Positions 34,241 through 47,033 of a stretch of 64,000 bases of DNA are shown here, piece after piece. This DNA comes from Aquatica leii (taxonomy: Eukaryota > Arthropoda > Insecta > Coleoptera > Lampyridae), in contig CM069436.1 in NCBI GenBank assembly GCA_035610365.1, positions 55,071,505-55,135,504 of the forward strand, given 5' to 3'. How positions within the stretch are numbered: position 1 is the first letter of the stretch; each line of letters begins with the position of its first letter. Below the pieces are notes generated by a model, which had not been told where the DNA came from, did not search any database, and was given only the letters and a program-made list of their open reading frames with translations. The position numbers and the translations under genes were made by a program.

Positions 34241-37140
34241 AACAATAACATTTATAATTTTGCAAAAAGATATCCTACGAGTACGCAGATAGTAAAGAAT
34301 ACGCTACGTACTCTTTGGGTGCGTACTCTTTGGTACTGTAACGTTTCCCTTACTGTTATTATTTGATTTTAAATTATTTGTATTATTTTAACTAAATGTT
34401 GCGTGTAAACCGTCCTTTATTTTTATTTTGTGGAGTTGCTACTTTTTAGGGCGCGGCAGCCTTGAAATTCATTCAGTACTTAGCGTTCGACGAGTACGCA
34501 TGTGGTACTTCATTTTGAACCCATGTAGCTTTTATCTTACCTTATATCTACAATATCTTTATTTAAAAAGTCTGTGTTAATAATATAGGTATGTCTTTCA
34601 TTTCTATTTTGTTGAGTTCATCTAATTCCCAGTTTTTATTTGTTTTAGACTTTGTTTTTGTACCGATTTTATCTTTAAATGAAATTATCGTTACCTATAT
34701 AATTTGGTGTATGAATACACCATCAATGCCAATTATCCAAATTGATTTTCGTGAAGAAAATATACCTTGTTCATCGATTCTCGATGGAAATTTCTCAAGG
34801 CTATTCGCCAACATTAGCTCTGCATTCCGTTGGATGACATCAACGTGAAATTTGATCTATATGCGTGAGTTATTTATATCTATCTACATTCCTTTCGTTG
34901 ATTAAAGACTCCTTCATCAACAAACTTGGTTTTTCTTCTTAAAAAAATAACATATTTGAACGTAACTTATTAAATATAAAAAAAAATAAAATTCTCTAAT
35001 TAATATAAAAATTAAATTTTCGTACCGCAAATATTTAATTTAATTTAATTCAAAATTGTTTCTTATTATATGTAAAGAAATACCGGTATAATCTTAGTTT
35101 TAAGTTTAATTAATTAAATATTGAAAATTTCGATTCTTAGTTTCAAGTAATCTTACTGAGTTTTACCTTATTGTTTTCGTTTTGTTTAGTTTTTGAATAT
35201 AGGATTATAACTATCTTTTGAGATTGAATCAATGAATTTTTCCTGTGTAACTTTTTATTGCAGATAAGACTTTAATAGTTTAGTCTTAAAATCAAACTAT
35301 TTGGCATCCCTGACATCGGAAGTTAATTGACCAATTTTGACAATTTTTCTAATTGTTTAATTAATTTTCTTACATCGTTTGTTAGTGCACTCTTCGCTTA
35401 TCTAAACTACCTGAGAGTTGCGCTACAATACATTGTTCGATTTCTCTATTTTCTTGCAAGCTTAATGATAATGTTAATTAATGGAATATAAGAACTTGAA
35501 AATGGAGTCATGTAGTAACCACAATATCTTACTTCGTACGCTCAAAATGTTACTAAACTTAACCTAATTTTACTTGCACACAATCATCTGTCAACTGATA
35601 TTGAACAGTTTGTTCTAAGCCAACTGGATTAACTTTAAATTTTCACTGCGTACTCTTAGGGAACGCCTACTCTTAGTCGCTCTTACCGTATTTTACTAAA
35701 CGTAGTTAAAAAATTCTAATTTGGTTTTGCCACACGTTCACGCAAGATTTTGGGTCTTTTATAAAATGTAACACAAAAGTTATCAAACATACTACATACA
35801 TACATTTGCCCATTCATTTTTTCCTTTCTGTACTTAGCCACAAAACTGCTTGTAAGTTTCCTCATGCTTTGCTTGACTCTGCTTCTGATACCAATTGTAA
35901 AATTTCTTCGTTATTATCATTTGATTTACTCATTTTTGATGAACTTTTTTTGACAAACTATTTACTTGCTGATATGGTTTGTCACAACGTGAACAAATGC
36001 TCAACATACATTGATAACAGTTCATTAATCTTCGATACTCTCATAATCGCATTATTTTTGTCAAGTGCACGAAAAAACAGCGTGGTCTACATGTTAGAAA
36101 AGCGAATTTACATGTTCGTGTAAATTTGATACACTCGTGAGCTACGCTCACTCATGCATTTCTTTACACTCAGTGGAAAACTATCACTTTTCTAAACTTG
36201 TAGATCAATATAGTATAAGGGTGAGCAAGTTGATTTTTAGTTTTTATTTATGACTTAGAGATTTATTTTCTACCTTTTAATTCCTTAGCACATGTAACTC
36301 CAACTTTAAAAAATTTGATCTGATTCTTCGAAATCTTTTTATGTCGAATACAATAAAAAAAATATTATTCAAGTTGTCTAATAAAACTCATTATAAAATG
36401 CTACAAAACAAAATTTTTGAAATAAAAATAAAATAAAATTCAAGATTTCTTTTTATAAAAAAACAAACATAGTTATATAACGGAAATTCTTTATGAATTA
36501 GAGTAACAAGTATTGCATATTTTTGTGTTCATTGCATATATTACTTGTGCAATTACCGTTTTGCCTTTACGATCAATTTTTGGAGGGCATGCTGAATATC
36601 GTTTTTGATTGATCGTTTCATTTGTTTGAGCTGTAGCTGAATTAGAGATATCAATTAATTTTAATTTAATATACAGTGTGGAATTATTTATTATTTCGGT
36701 TACTGCACATATTTATAGAAAATCCCAAAACATGTCAAATTTAAATTATAAATTGACATTATTCAACGTGAAAATGTGATTCCTACTTTCAACCTCCTTT
36801 GAGTAGTGATAGTTACAACTCCCAACTTTTTAAATGGGAAATAAGGACTTGTGATATATTGTTTGAAACGTCTATTCATTCTCTCTTCAAAAATGTTATC
36901 GTTTTCAAATTTATTGCAAAAATTAACATAAAAAATGAAATCTTCTGATTACCGAAATTCGCTACAACACACTGAAAAACTAATATGTAATACTTATGTG
37001 TTCATAATGTAAAAAAAAACATGAATGTCAATGAAGTAGATGTTTGAAATGCTTACCGTGAACGTCTTGGCAACATTCTAATCTTAAATAAAAATGTCTT
37101 GTAACTTTATTTAACATATCAGGCGTGACTGACCTAATCG
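34241..37140. other. Gene-less stretch between transposase relics
   Basis: No supported gene. A minus-strand stretch near 34590-34858 has IIGIDGVFIHQI, weakly like a Harbinger transposase, but nothing around it agrees. The rest is AT-rich. Confidence 0.45.
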
Positions 37141-37149
37141 CATCCGTTA

Positions 37150-37595
37150 TTCATTCTCTTCAGTTATTTAAATTAAGGGGTTTAGTTTTGTACACAGTTC
37201 TCTTCACATATCTCTATAAAAAATCCTAATAAGATGAGATCAGGTGATCGTGCTGCCCATGTTAATAAACATTGCGTGGAGGTACTGCCGGACATTGAGT
37301 TGGTAATGTGGCGGTGCTCCATCTTGCTGGAATCAAGCATCTCATCTAATTTGGTATTATCGCCCAGTACATTGGCAGTTGCTTTCTTTATTTGCCTTAC
37401 TTGCTTGAAATTCTATTTTACTAATTGCACCTTGGGATATAGGCGGAAATTCTAGAAATTTCTCATGGAATAGGCAAGCAACTTCCATTTGTGTTCGGGT
37501 ATTATTTCCGTAGCCAACTATTTGTAAAACTGTTATTTTATGCATTTCTATTAATCTAACCATCTTTCTGAATCGCAATCAATGAATTTCCAACG
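37150..37595 (-). pseudogene. Tc1/mariner-superfamily (DUF4817/DDE_3-type) transposase relic
   Basis: The minus strand from about 37590 reads VRLIEMHKITVLQIVGYGNN, TQMEVACLFHEKF and PPISQGAISKI, the N-terminal DNA-binding region of DUF4817-type transposases. The sequence then jumps to FQQDGAPPHYQLNVRQYL and, after frameshifts, AARSPDLILLGFFIE and VKRTVYKTKP, the C-terminal half of a DDE_3 catalytic domain. The middle of the catalytic domain is deleted. QQDGAPPHY, including the catalytic D, is preserved. A Penelope-like fragment follows on the opposite strand. Confidence 0.7.
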
Positions 37596-37749
37596 AAAAT
37601 TGTAGCACTGACAACTACTGTTATCAAAATCTTAAGCTTTCGCGGTTGTTATGTTTATGACTATAAGCTACTTTCGGCTTTGATCGCGTCGTAGTTAAGC
37701 ACCCAGACTTAGGCTTGATCCTAGTCTCTTCTTGAGAGCCAAAACAAGA

Positions 37750-38260
37750 AGTAGAACTTGGTCTTTGCCGTATTGTCGTTCGTGAACCCAAACAAACTGA
37801 CGTTGTCTACATCTACAAAAGGAAAAGGAAACACGGTTGGAGTTTCTACAACAAAATGGATACGGGTTCAAAGAAATCCAAAGCGCATGGAAAACAGCAA
37901 TAAATCCAAAAGTCAAAGAAGACTTATCACCTGCTACTAGCACCGCTTATTTACCATACTGTTTGGGTTCGACAAACAAAATAAGCAGGGTGCTGAATAA
38001 ACATAATATTAAAACTGTCTTTACGACTAAGGATACCTTGAACACCTGGTTTATATCTGCTAAAGACAAACAAGGGGCCGGAGTTTACAAAATTCCTTGT
38101 TTCTGTTGATCAAGTTATATAGGACAGACGGGACGGTCTATTGAAGTTAGAGTAAAAAAAAACATATGGCTGACTGCAAACACCGCAGCGTTACTAAATC
38201 AGCAGTGGCAGAACACGTGTAGAACTAAGGGCACACGCTGAACTTTGACCAGGTAGGTTG
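37750..38260 (+). pseudogene. Penelope-like element fragment with GIY-YIG endonuclease end
   Basis: The plus-strand frame at 37837 reads FLQQNGYGFKEIQSAW, then YLPYCLGSTNKISRVLNKHN and AGVYKIPC, the end of the reverse-transcriptase unit and start of the endonuclease in Penelope-like elements. A TGA at 38107 interrupts it; the same frame continues YIGQTGRSIEVRVKK, the conserved YIGQTGR block of the GIY-YIG nuclease. A frameshift in an A-run at about 38155-38162 leads to HMADCKHRSVTKSAVAEHV, broken by a TAG, then GHTLNFDQV. The catalytic RT motifs upstream are missing. The hammerhead-like motifs elsewhere in the window fit the same element class. Confidence 0.85.
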
Positions 38261-38860
38261 AAGGTAGGGATCACATTTTTACGTTAAATCATGTCAATTT
38301 ATAATTAAAATTTGACGTGTTTCGGGATCTTCTATGTACAGTAACCGAAATAATGAATTTATTCCATTTGGCTTTTCCACACTGCAGAATATTGATGCGG
38401 TTTTTTCTTTTATTGTTGTAGGTGATGACTTTAGTCTTTAATTAGTGTCCTTATTGACAGCTGTGTCATAATCTTGATGATTGTTAACACTGTTATATTT
38501 GATAAGAAAATTATAATATATGTCATATTCATTGGCGTACTTTTGTTTGTCGCGATTCGTAGTATTGAAAATTCATATTCTCAGCGAGCTTAGCGAGATA
38601 AAAAATATTTAAGAAAATGTGCTTTGTGCAACTTCTTTATGTATCAATATTCTTTTCACAATGTTAATATTAGAATCTTTATTGGTTAGGTTATCCCAGA
38701 TGTTAAATAATTTTTATAGTCCGGCTTTGAGCACTAGAGGAGCATTACTAATTTTAGATAAATAAAATAAGTCACATTAACAACCTATTAAAAATGATAA
38801 CAATAATAATTTGCGTATGAACGATTCCGTACACTGTGTATAATATTATAACCATTATGG

Positions 38861-39341
38861 GGGTTCTAAAACGGCCGCTTTAAATGCGTTGCAAGCTTCT
38901 ACATTCGCTTTTCCGTTGAACGTATAAGAGCTAAAAACTTAAAAAAACTGAAATAATTACGAAGGCTAGTTGTATAGCCGTCGTGAGACATTTTGTGTAA
39001 TTTTGAAGCCAAAAATGTAAAAAATGAGTAAAAAGCGAAGCAATTTTAGGCAAATTTTGAGGGCACATCGATTATTTGCAAAAAGTGGCACAAGTGCGCC
39101 CTAAACATGTGTCTTTACTTTATAAATACATAGTTTTTATATAAAATTAAATATCATTATTGAAAAATTTATGGCCAAACCAGAAACGCGACATGAGGTT
39201 ACATGTGTTGTTGATTGCTCATTCCCCTGAGAAATTTATTTAATTTGAGAGAACCCCCTATACAACTAGCCTTTGTAATTATTTCTTATACTATTAACAA
39301 AAAAGCGAATTTTGTAGAGGCCTGCTGCCGTTTTAGAACCC
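38861..39341. mobile_element. MITE-like element with inverted repeats of about 110 bp
   Basis: The left end GGGTTCTAAAACGGC (38861-38875) matches the reverse complement of the right end (39327-39341). Symmetry continues inward through a TTCTACA...TTCGCTTTT block to AATAATTACGAAGGCTAGTT, which pairs with the complement at 39265-39290. The 480-bp unit has no coding capacity. No clear target duplication could be fixed. Confidence 0.8.
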
Positions 39342-42300
39342 TTTTAACACACCTTAGAAAAAAGGATAGAAGATTTAACAAATTCTACTTGCGTCGTGGT
39401 CCGCGTACTAAAATTGTTTACATATTCGTATTTATCTACTTACTTGATACGAAATTCTGACGAAACGTAGTTCAAATAGAGTCGAACAATCGCTACACAA
39501 ATTTTTAACGGTGATAAACTAAAACCAGCAATTTATAATATAATTCAAAATAAAATTACGCGTTTTTAGAAAAATATTAACCAATAGAACAAAAGATCTT
39601 AATTTCACGTGAAAATTCATTAATTAAATGGACTGGTCTATCAAAAAGTACGGGTAGATAATAATAATAATAATGATAATAATCATATAATCCGTTGAAG
39701 CAATGAAATTGGTTATTAAAATATAAAATCTGGGTTAATTAAATTAAATTCAATTGTACATAAACAAATTGAAAAACAATAAACCGTATTATTATTTTTT
39801 ATATAATAGCTACTAAATACATATTTTATTAATCAGCATTAGTCCGAAATCCGGCTCGCGGACCATTCCAAGATACACTATCGACATTGATGAATAAACG
39901 TATTCCATACGTGAGATATCAGTGTTAATTCATGGGTTTCTAAACGTTTTTTCCAGTTCTTTTAGCAATAAATCTTTGCATTTCTTCAAATTAAAATATT
40001 AACGTCGTGACTGGATATCTGGCATTAAGAGATTCCCAAAAGATGGCTTTGCAGAAACATACTAGCTTCGTAAAGTTCATCAACTGTTACATCAGTCTAC
40101 GTTTTTGATTTTGTATTGTAAATACGTCTTGCTTCTAAGTGCAGTGCGCAATTTTTTGCATAACTTTAATCACAAATAACTACAAAGCATCTCTTGGTAA
40201 ACAGTCATATGTTTTTTTTTGCAAAATCAGGTGCACTATGAATAATACTGTCTTGTAGAATTATATTTTTGGCTACTGGATGTATTGTCCACTTCAAGAA
40301 TATTTTCTGCATTAGTGTCATCACCATAGTTATTACTACTGTATTTAGAAAACTAATTACTTTTCACTTTCTATGTTTATGTCATCATTTTCAGTTTTTG
40401 TAGAAGGCGGATGTCGCACTCATATGATCATTGCAACAACGTTTCTTCGAACCTCGGATCATCTTACTTTTTTAATACCATTATTGCTTTTGTTTATTTA
40501 AATGCTGGATAGTGATGATAAAAAAACATTTTTTTAATAATAAAAATAAAATAAGATTGATTAAACTAAGAAAGCGTTGAATGAGTATTTGTATAGAGTA
40601 TACCAAAACGTTGAATTAATTTAAGAAAAGTTATCCTTAATGGGGATGTTGTCGCCTATTCTATAGGTCTCCGCTTATAAATTCACTGTTTAGGAAGTAT
40701 TTAATGAAGTTACTCGCAGACTAGACGTGCTAAGTGCAAGTGAAAAACAATATTCATAATTAAAAAACAGTACTGCTGCCGCTGGAATGAAGTAGTTGCT
40801 AGCGCTAAAGCTAGTTTTAGTTTTTTTTAAGTCATAGAATATAATAATATTATGTTTTAAGCGGTAGTATAGTACTATTGAAGTTTAACAAACAGTGTAT
40901 ACGTGTATATTAGTTGGAATTGTTCAAAAAGCGACAGTGTTGTTGCACTATCATTACCTAACATCAACAGTTCACGTTTTGTGAATTGCTTTATTTACTT
41001 ACATCTGAGCTTTTTTCTACAAGGCACGATTATTTCTAGCACATGCCTAGATAAACTTAAATAAATGTGCTAATTATATTATTATAATTTTTAGCCGATA
41101 AAAAACACCTGATTAAAACTTGAAAAAATTTAAATCAATTAATATATTGATGTTATTTAACTTCTTTATACAGAATTCTTTTTATTCAAAACGTTACTTT
41201 TGTTTTCAAATTCCTTATTAAATTTCTTACTGATTAATAGTCAATAATTGTTACTATTTCTGGGTAAGTTTGCATTAATTGGAATTTGCAATTAAAATAA
41301 CAAATCAATTACTTTTAGCATAATCAAACGTTTACCTTTTAGTTTTAATTTCTATCTACAAAATTTATGCTTGTGCATTTTTGAACTAGTGAGTGATAAT
41401 CGCACGCTTGTTGCTAAGGCAACACGCCTGTATTCTGTATTAAATTTTTGAACTAATTATTTTTACTCAAATAATCGTTATAATAATAATACTTATACAT
41501 AGTTGTAGATAAAATGTTGTACCTAACACGTAGGGTACTATATTATTAACGCACATATGTGATTACACAACTTCGTCGTATATGCGTTTGTTAATAGTAT
41601 CCATATCTAACTTCTTAGGTACATACATAACTATGTACTTATTATTGTTCCGTGATTGTTAATGTTGGTAATGTAAACTCCTTTAATTGACAATGAAAAT
41701 GATAACAGGTATATTTTCACTTGAAACTATTAATATAACATTTATTTTTATTTAATTTCTTGGAAAAGAGTATACGCTTAAAAATATTTTGTAGTTGATA
41801 TGCGTAATAAGTTAAATATATTAAATCAGTTGTGGGTTGGCTAATTAACAAATGTGAAGTGATAAAAAAACAATTAAAAATAATTAAACTTTTTATCGAT
41901 CAAGGCGAACTATATAAAAGAATGAACGTACATATACATACATAGTGTAGTGTAGTGCATATTAAAATTGAAATTTTTACTCCCACAATGACGCCCAATT
42001 GAATTTTCTAAGTATTAGAACGGTATTAGTCTTTGGTATGCGTCTTTTATATATTCAAATACTTTAGGTACGGTCGTTTTTTACAGTATCTTGTTCATAC
42101 ATTCATACTTTTTTTTACAGAATCGCATATATTTTAATATTCAAAAACAACTTAAAGTTTTTAGCAAAATTGTTTTGTTAAAAAATTCAGTGTGCAAAAG
42201 TTTGACATTTCTTGTTTTGTTATTTCCATGCTACCAATTACATATAATTGAGTCTATTGATTATACCTTCAATTGCATTTGAAATAGTAATTTGTGTACA

Positions 42301-42610
42301 ATGAACTGAAATTCCTTTTAATTTGTTTGTTTACATATTAATTATTATTTATTATAGTAAATGTAACGATCTACTTGATCCTGATTGACTGATATGCTTT
42401 TATTATTGCAATCTTAATCAAACTGTTTAGAATTTACATGATAAATTATGTTAGATTTATTTGGCTAGGTATTTTAGTCAAAATTGTATTCGCGAAAAAG
42501 AAACGTTAAGATTTATTTTCATCTTAAATATGACAGTGAGACGCGGTTGGAGACAATAAAATCCGTGGGGCCAAGAACTGAAAACAATTTAAATAGTAGA
42601 TTAAAAATAG
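39342..42610. other. Gene-less AT-rich stretch
   Basis: No supported gene. A perfect RFX X-box match lies at 41410-41423, and a TATATAAAAG promoter-like word lies near 41910. Neither is tied to a recognisable transcript. Confidence 0.45.
41410..41423. promoter_or_regulatory. X-box-like RFX site
   Basis: GTTGCTAAGGCAAC fits the RFX consensus RYYNYY-N(1-3)-RRNRAC with a two-base spacer and is nearly palindromic. RFX sites commonly sit upstream of cilium genes in animals. No such gene is visible downstream, so the site may be fortuitous. Confidence 0.3.
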
Positions 42611-42623
42611 CAGGCTGCTATTT

Positions 42624-42971
42624 ATGCTATTTACGTACAAACGCAGTGATTGGGCCCCGGTAAACGAATTTGTAATTTTTACATTGTATTTAAAAATACG
42701 GAAACGTGTTTTAATTATTGATCTGATTGAGCTGATTCTAATCACAAATTTAGGCAATACATTTCTGATACAGATTACAAATACAAACAAAACTTTAAAT
42801 TATCTACATAGAAGCAGTGGTTTTTTTATGGTAAAACTAGTATTTGATCTGCAACACCTGATTAACAAAAATTATCTAGAAAAACTAAGAAACACTCAGT
42901 GTGAACCTTTAAGCGTCCTACAACTATGCGCTGAAACTGTAGTCAATCGCATTAGACAGCATAAGTTTTAA
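42624..42971 (+). CDS. Possible SOCS-box-like terminal exon
   Basis: The end of this frame, LQHLINKNYLEKLRN then CEPLSVLQLCAETVVNRIRQ, aligns by eye with a SOCS box: PLSVLQLC parallels PLSLKHLC and is followed by a hydrophobic-basic helix. Such boxes end proteins that recruit Elongin B/C-cullin ligases, for example ankyrin-SOCS proteins. Acceptor-like AG sites (near 42773 and 42812) could start an exon containing only this C-terminus; the upstream part of the frame is AT-driven and unlikely to be protein. No AATAAA was seen just after the stop at 42971, and no ankyrin or SPRY exon is visible upstream. It may be chance. Confidence 0.25.
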   Translation: MLFTYKRSDWAPVNEFVIFTLYLKIRKRVLIIDLIELILITNLGNTFLIQITNTNKTLNYLHRSSGFFMVKLVFDLQHLINKNYLEKLRNTQCEPLSVLQLCAETVVNRIRQHKF

Positions 42972-43549
42972 ATACTATTACATTTACTGCATAAAATTTT
43001 ACTAGATCAACGAAAAAAACATTCAAAACCTCTAGACCACTCTTCCAAAACATAAATTTGTTTGACTGCTATCAAAGATCAAATGAGAAACAACTACAGT
43101 TTTTGTTATATCAATCAGTTCTAGAAGGTGTCATCGAAAGTTGAAGATATAGGTAATCACCTATATTTCGCAGCACATCTTTTGCTTATATCGACTACAA
43201 ACATTACCATTGGTTAGTGTAGTATTTTTCGACTACCTTGATAATTGACTTATTACCACTAATTGACATACTATGTTGATTTTAGTGCAAATAAATTGTT
43301 ACAAAATTTCTTACTTATTGTGATTCTTAAAAATTAGAAACGATAACCGTGTTAATTGTGTGTAAATTAAAAACATTTTTAAGAGCAGTATAAATCATAA
43401 TTCTATTATTGATATCGTATTATAACGATTTTTAACACTAATTTATTTATATTTACACACACTATTTACAGGTTTACTACACGAACTAATTAAATCTAAC
43501 GATATTTAAGAAAACACACTAATTTATATATTACAATTACTCAAAAAAT

Positions 43550-43824
43550 AATGTCCGCGGATAACTTCTGTTTATCTTAAAACTGACACTTGTTACATTA
43601 AAGGCACGTACGTTTGAACGCCGTTATATTTATCTTAACCACGCGTTAATCACTTATTTAAGCATTTTCTTAACACTTCCGACTTTGACTAATTGACCTA
43701 TGCTCTCTTTAAATCGTTTTCTGTCATCTATCCCGATAATTTTCTACATTCTTCCCAAACATTTTAGAAGTGAACGCTCTCGAAGCGAAAACAACTTTGC
43801 GAACGTTTCACTGCCCCCTTTTTA
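43550..43824 (-). repeat. Polypurine tract and probable 3' LTR start of the gypsy element
   Basis: The minus strand reads AAAAAGGGGGCAG followed by TGAAACGTTCGC, the usual arrangement of a polypurine tract before an LTR starting with TG (about 43810). The far end of the LTR cannot be fixed because no 5' LTR is present for comparison; a boundary near 43551-43592 is a guess. Confidence 0.45.
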
Positions 43825-43825
43825 A

Positions 43826-44760
43826 TACTATTCTGTCCCAGAACAGGAAACTGGATGTGACACCGGTAGAAAGGATCGTGGCGATAGCGGCAGCTCCCTC
43901 CATTTCGACAATTTTCTTTAATATAAAAGTAGCAGTCAATGAACTTTTTCTGGATCGATAGTCTCCTTGGTTGGTAACTGCAGACCAACTCGTGAAGGCT
44001 TGTTGATCGGAAAACGACTTTCAACCACAATCAAGCTCGAGTATTGCCAATTTCTTAATATTGTGACACTCCATTTCTCTCTTGAGATTCCATAATGCTC
44101 GCGACAGATTTTTGTATACGGCTTTGTACGTGAGCACTTTTTGGTGACCAGATAGAAAACGAAGCGTTGATCGTCACGTAGTTTTAAAACTTTTTCGACC
44201 GCGCGCCGATTATTGGCTTCGTAGTTTATCTAGCTGTTCGAACTTCTTTTTAAATACGACAGCAACCTCTCTTTTCGTGTTTGGAACAGGTCTTGTTGTT
44301 TCTCTGTTGTACTCCGAACCTAGCCTACCAAACGGGGCTAGACGATCGATGTGGACCACTTTTGGCTTGCTTCTGGGTGTTTTTGGATGCGATATATGAC
44401 GTCATTAATACGCTGCACGACTTCATAAGGGCCCTCCCATTGCTTCTGCAGCTTCGGCGACAAACCACGTCTTCTTTGGGGATTATACAACCACACCATG
44501 TCGCCAGGTTGAAACCTACCATTTTGTGCCTTGACGTCATATCTGGTCTTCATTCTGTCGCTGGCAATTTGCGTGTTTTTACGGACCTTCTCATGTTCTT
44601 CGTTTAACCTTTTGGTCAGCTTGCTGATGTAGTCTTCTCCACCAACTTCTTCTTCCGGTTTTCGTCCAAATTGGAGGTCGCATGGCAGTCGTATTTCGCG
44701 ACCGAGCATGACACAGGATGGTGTTTGGCTTGTGCTTTTGTAAACGAATAATCGCTATGC
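43826..44760 (-). pseudogene. Gypsy integrase C-terminal region
   Basis: The frame at 44709-44338 reads MLGREIRLPCDLQFG, then FQPGDMVWLYNPQRRRG and KLQKQWEGPYEVVQRINDV, the GPY/F module typical of Ty3/gypsy integrases. Downstream frames to about 43830 hold the cysteine/arginine-rich pol tail in several pieces. Confidence 0.85.
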
Positions 44761-45600
44761 CATTAGAAAAAAGTGCAAGTACTGATCCCAGTCTTTTTGG
44801 TATTCGGCCACTACTTTGGCTAAGTATTTTCCCATTGTTCGATTCATCCGCTCAATGCCATCAGATTAGGTATGGAGAGGCGTCGTCTTAGTTTTCTTAA
44901 TTCTGAACAGTTGGCAAAACAGCTCGAACTCAAACTTGCGGCATCGGTCTGAGTTTAATTCCAACGGAACTCCAAACCGGCAGAAAAACTCTTCTTGATT
45001 GGGTATGGCGTAAGCTTTCTTTGTACAATAATCCATCGCCACCAAAATGTATTGGTTTCCCGAATGCGATTATGGGAACGGCTTTGCAATGTCAATCGCA
45101 ACTGTTTCTAAAGGGCTTTCTACGTTGTACTGCTTCGTCGGTGTTTTGCGCTTTTTCGCTAGACCATTTCCCGAATGCAGACCGTGCACGTACGGCACCA
45201 TTTCATGACTTCTTTTTTGCAGTTCACCCAGTAGAATCTTCTCAAACTTTCCCAAATGTCTTCTTTATGTCAAAGTGTCTTCCTGATGTACCATCGTGGA
45301 GATGTTTTAATACTTATGACACCTGGCTTTTGCGCACTACCAACTTTAGTCTGTTTTCCGTTCTCTCGACACTCTCTAAAGATCATTTCAGAAGACCGTC
45401 TTCTACTACCAAACAGTCCCAATGTACCCAGTATGCTTTGACGTTTCTGCCCAAGTACTCACTTCTCAAGTTGGTCGTAGGCCGTTTTCGTTCCAGTTCA
45501 GGAGTAGTGTTATTTCGGGATCGTCTTCTTGTGCTCAGGTTCCCACTCGTCATCAACCATAGCAGTTCTCCGGAGGCATTCGACTTTTTCTTTAAGTCGC
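44760..45600 (-). pseudogene. Gypsy integrase zinc finger and DDE core
   Basis: Pieces read SEYLGRNVKAYWVHWDCLVV (about 45.45 kb, N-terminal part), KRKTPTKQYNVESPLETVAI followed by DIAKPFP (45.1 kb, first catalytic D), LELNSDRCRKFEFELF (44.95 kb, second D) and DGIERMNRTMGKYLAKVVAE (44.85 kb, catalytic E). The triad letters are still present, but the frame is broken repeatedly, including a premature stop near 44870. Confidence 0.8.
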
Positions 45601-46081
45601 GAAAAATGGCTGCAGTCCGCCGGATATGGTCTTCTGGACAAAGCATCAGCGATCCGATGACTGCTTCCGGCACGGTGTTCTGTGTAATAGTTATACTCTT
45701 GCAATCTCTCGATCCATCTTGCTACTTGTCCTTCCGGGTTACGGAACTGCAATAGCCATTTCAAAACGGCGTGATCGGTCTTCAGTAAACATTTTCGTTC
45801 ATACAAACAATTGTAGAAGTGTTTTATGGACTTGACGACTTCTAACAGCTCTCTTCTAGTGACGCAATAATTTTTTTGTGGCCTGAACAAAACTTTACTA
45901 AAACACCCGATGACTTTTTCTTATCTATCTTGCAACTGCGAAAGGACCGCCGCTTATGGCCAGATTGCTTGCGTCGGTATCCAAAACAAATGTTCCCTCT
46001 TCTCTTGGATAACGTAAATTCGGCGTAGTGACTAGGGCCTGTTTTAGTTGATGGAAAGCATTTTTGCAGTCTTGATTTCAT
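45510..46081 (-). pseudogene. Gypsy RNase H domain
   Basis: The minus strand reads NYCVTRRELLEVVKSIKHF, LLKTDHAVLKWLLQF and ARWIERLQEYNYYTEHRAGS, ending ADALSRRPY, which are hallmarks of gypsy RNase H. The preceding segment to 46081 is split between two frames. Confidence 0.85.
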
Positions 46082-47033
46082 CTAAATTCTGTTCTTTTTT
46101 CGGTCAATTTTGTCAAAGGTTTGGCAATATTGGCAAATTCGGGTACAAATCGTCTACAATAGGTGCACAATCCAAGGAAACTTCGGACCTGATGTGTGTC
46201 GATTGGTCTTTGTCATGCTTGCACTGCTCGGATTTTCTCTGAGTCAGCCTTTACTCCATTCCTAGATACGACATAACCAAGATATTACACTTCTTTTTTT
46301 AAAAACGTGGCACTTTTTTGGGCTCATTTTTAATAGTCGCTGGAACACTTCTTTCAATATTGTTCAAATGTTCTTCAAACGACCTTCCAACCATAGTCAC
46401 GCTGCTTAGGTAAACCAAGCACATCTTCCAAGACAGTCTGATCAAGATGGTCTCCATCAAACGCTCGAACGTTGCAAGAGCATCACAGTGAACTGCCACA
46501 AACCAGTTCCAATCGTAAAAGCTGTTTTCTTACGATCCTTGGGTTCCAATTCTACCTGCCAGTAACCACCCTTTATATCTAACGTGGAGGACCACTGGGA
46601 TCCTAACAAGGTGTTGAACGTATTGTCAATTCTCGGTAAAGGATAGCTGTCCTTCTTTTTGGTCACGTCGTTAAGCTGTCTGTAGTCTACGCAAAACCTT
46701 GCTGATCCCTCTTTCTTCTTTACGAGTACCGTGGGCGATTTGAAGGTCACCTTTCTCCATATCCATAATTAGTTGTTCGGCTGCTACTGTTTTCGCTAAG
46801 GGAAGTCGGCGTGGATGTTGTATCCGCCGAGCGTCTCTGGTATTAATTTTATGCGTTACCACGTTAGCTCTTCCTTTGGAACCATTCTCCAGCGCGAACA
46901 CATCTTGATACTGCTGGATCAACAATTTAATTTTATCCAGCTGGTCTTCACTGAGCTTTTGACATTTGGAGGTAAGAATGTACAATAGCTGTTGTAGGCA
47001 CATCTTAGGACACGTATCTCCATTAGAATTCAC
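46082..47033 (-). pseudogene. Gypsy linker and reverse transcriptase with lost YxDD
   Basis: The linker at 47033-46760 reads IQQYQDVFALENGSKGRANV and HPRRLPLAKTVAAEQLI. The RT core in the next frame has VLVKKKEGSARFCVDYRQLN, SYPLPRIDNTF and GGYWQVELEPKDRKKTAFT. After another shift comes FERLMETILIRLSWK and LVYLSSVTMVG. The catalytic YLDD box of the family reads YLSS here, so the polymerase active site is destroyed in addition to the frameshifts. Confidence 0.85.

Noticed and set aside
34590-34858. Minus-strand IIGIDGVFIHQI as a Harbinger transposase
   Set aside because: Only one short motif fits; no further domain or terminal repeat supports it.
41905-41950. TATATAAAAG as a promoter
   Set aside because: TATA-like words are abundant in this AT-rich DNA, and no gene follows.
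45021-45755. 244-codon plus-strand ORF
   Set aside because: It is antisense to the gypsy integrase/RNase H region, whose minus-strand motifs are clear.
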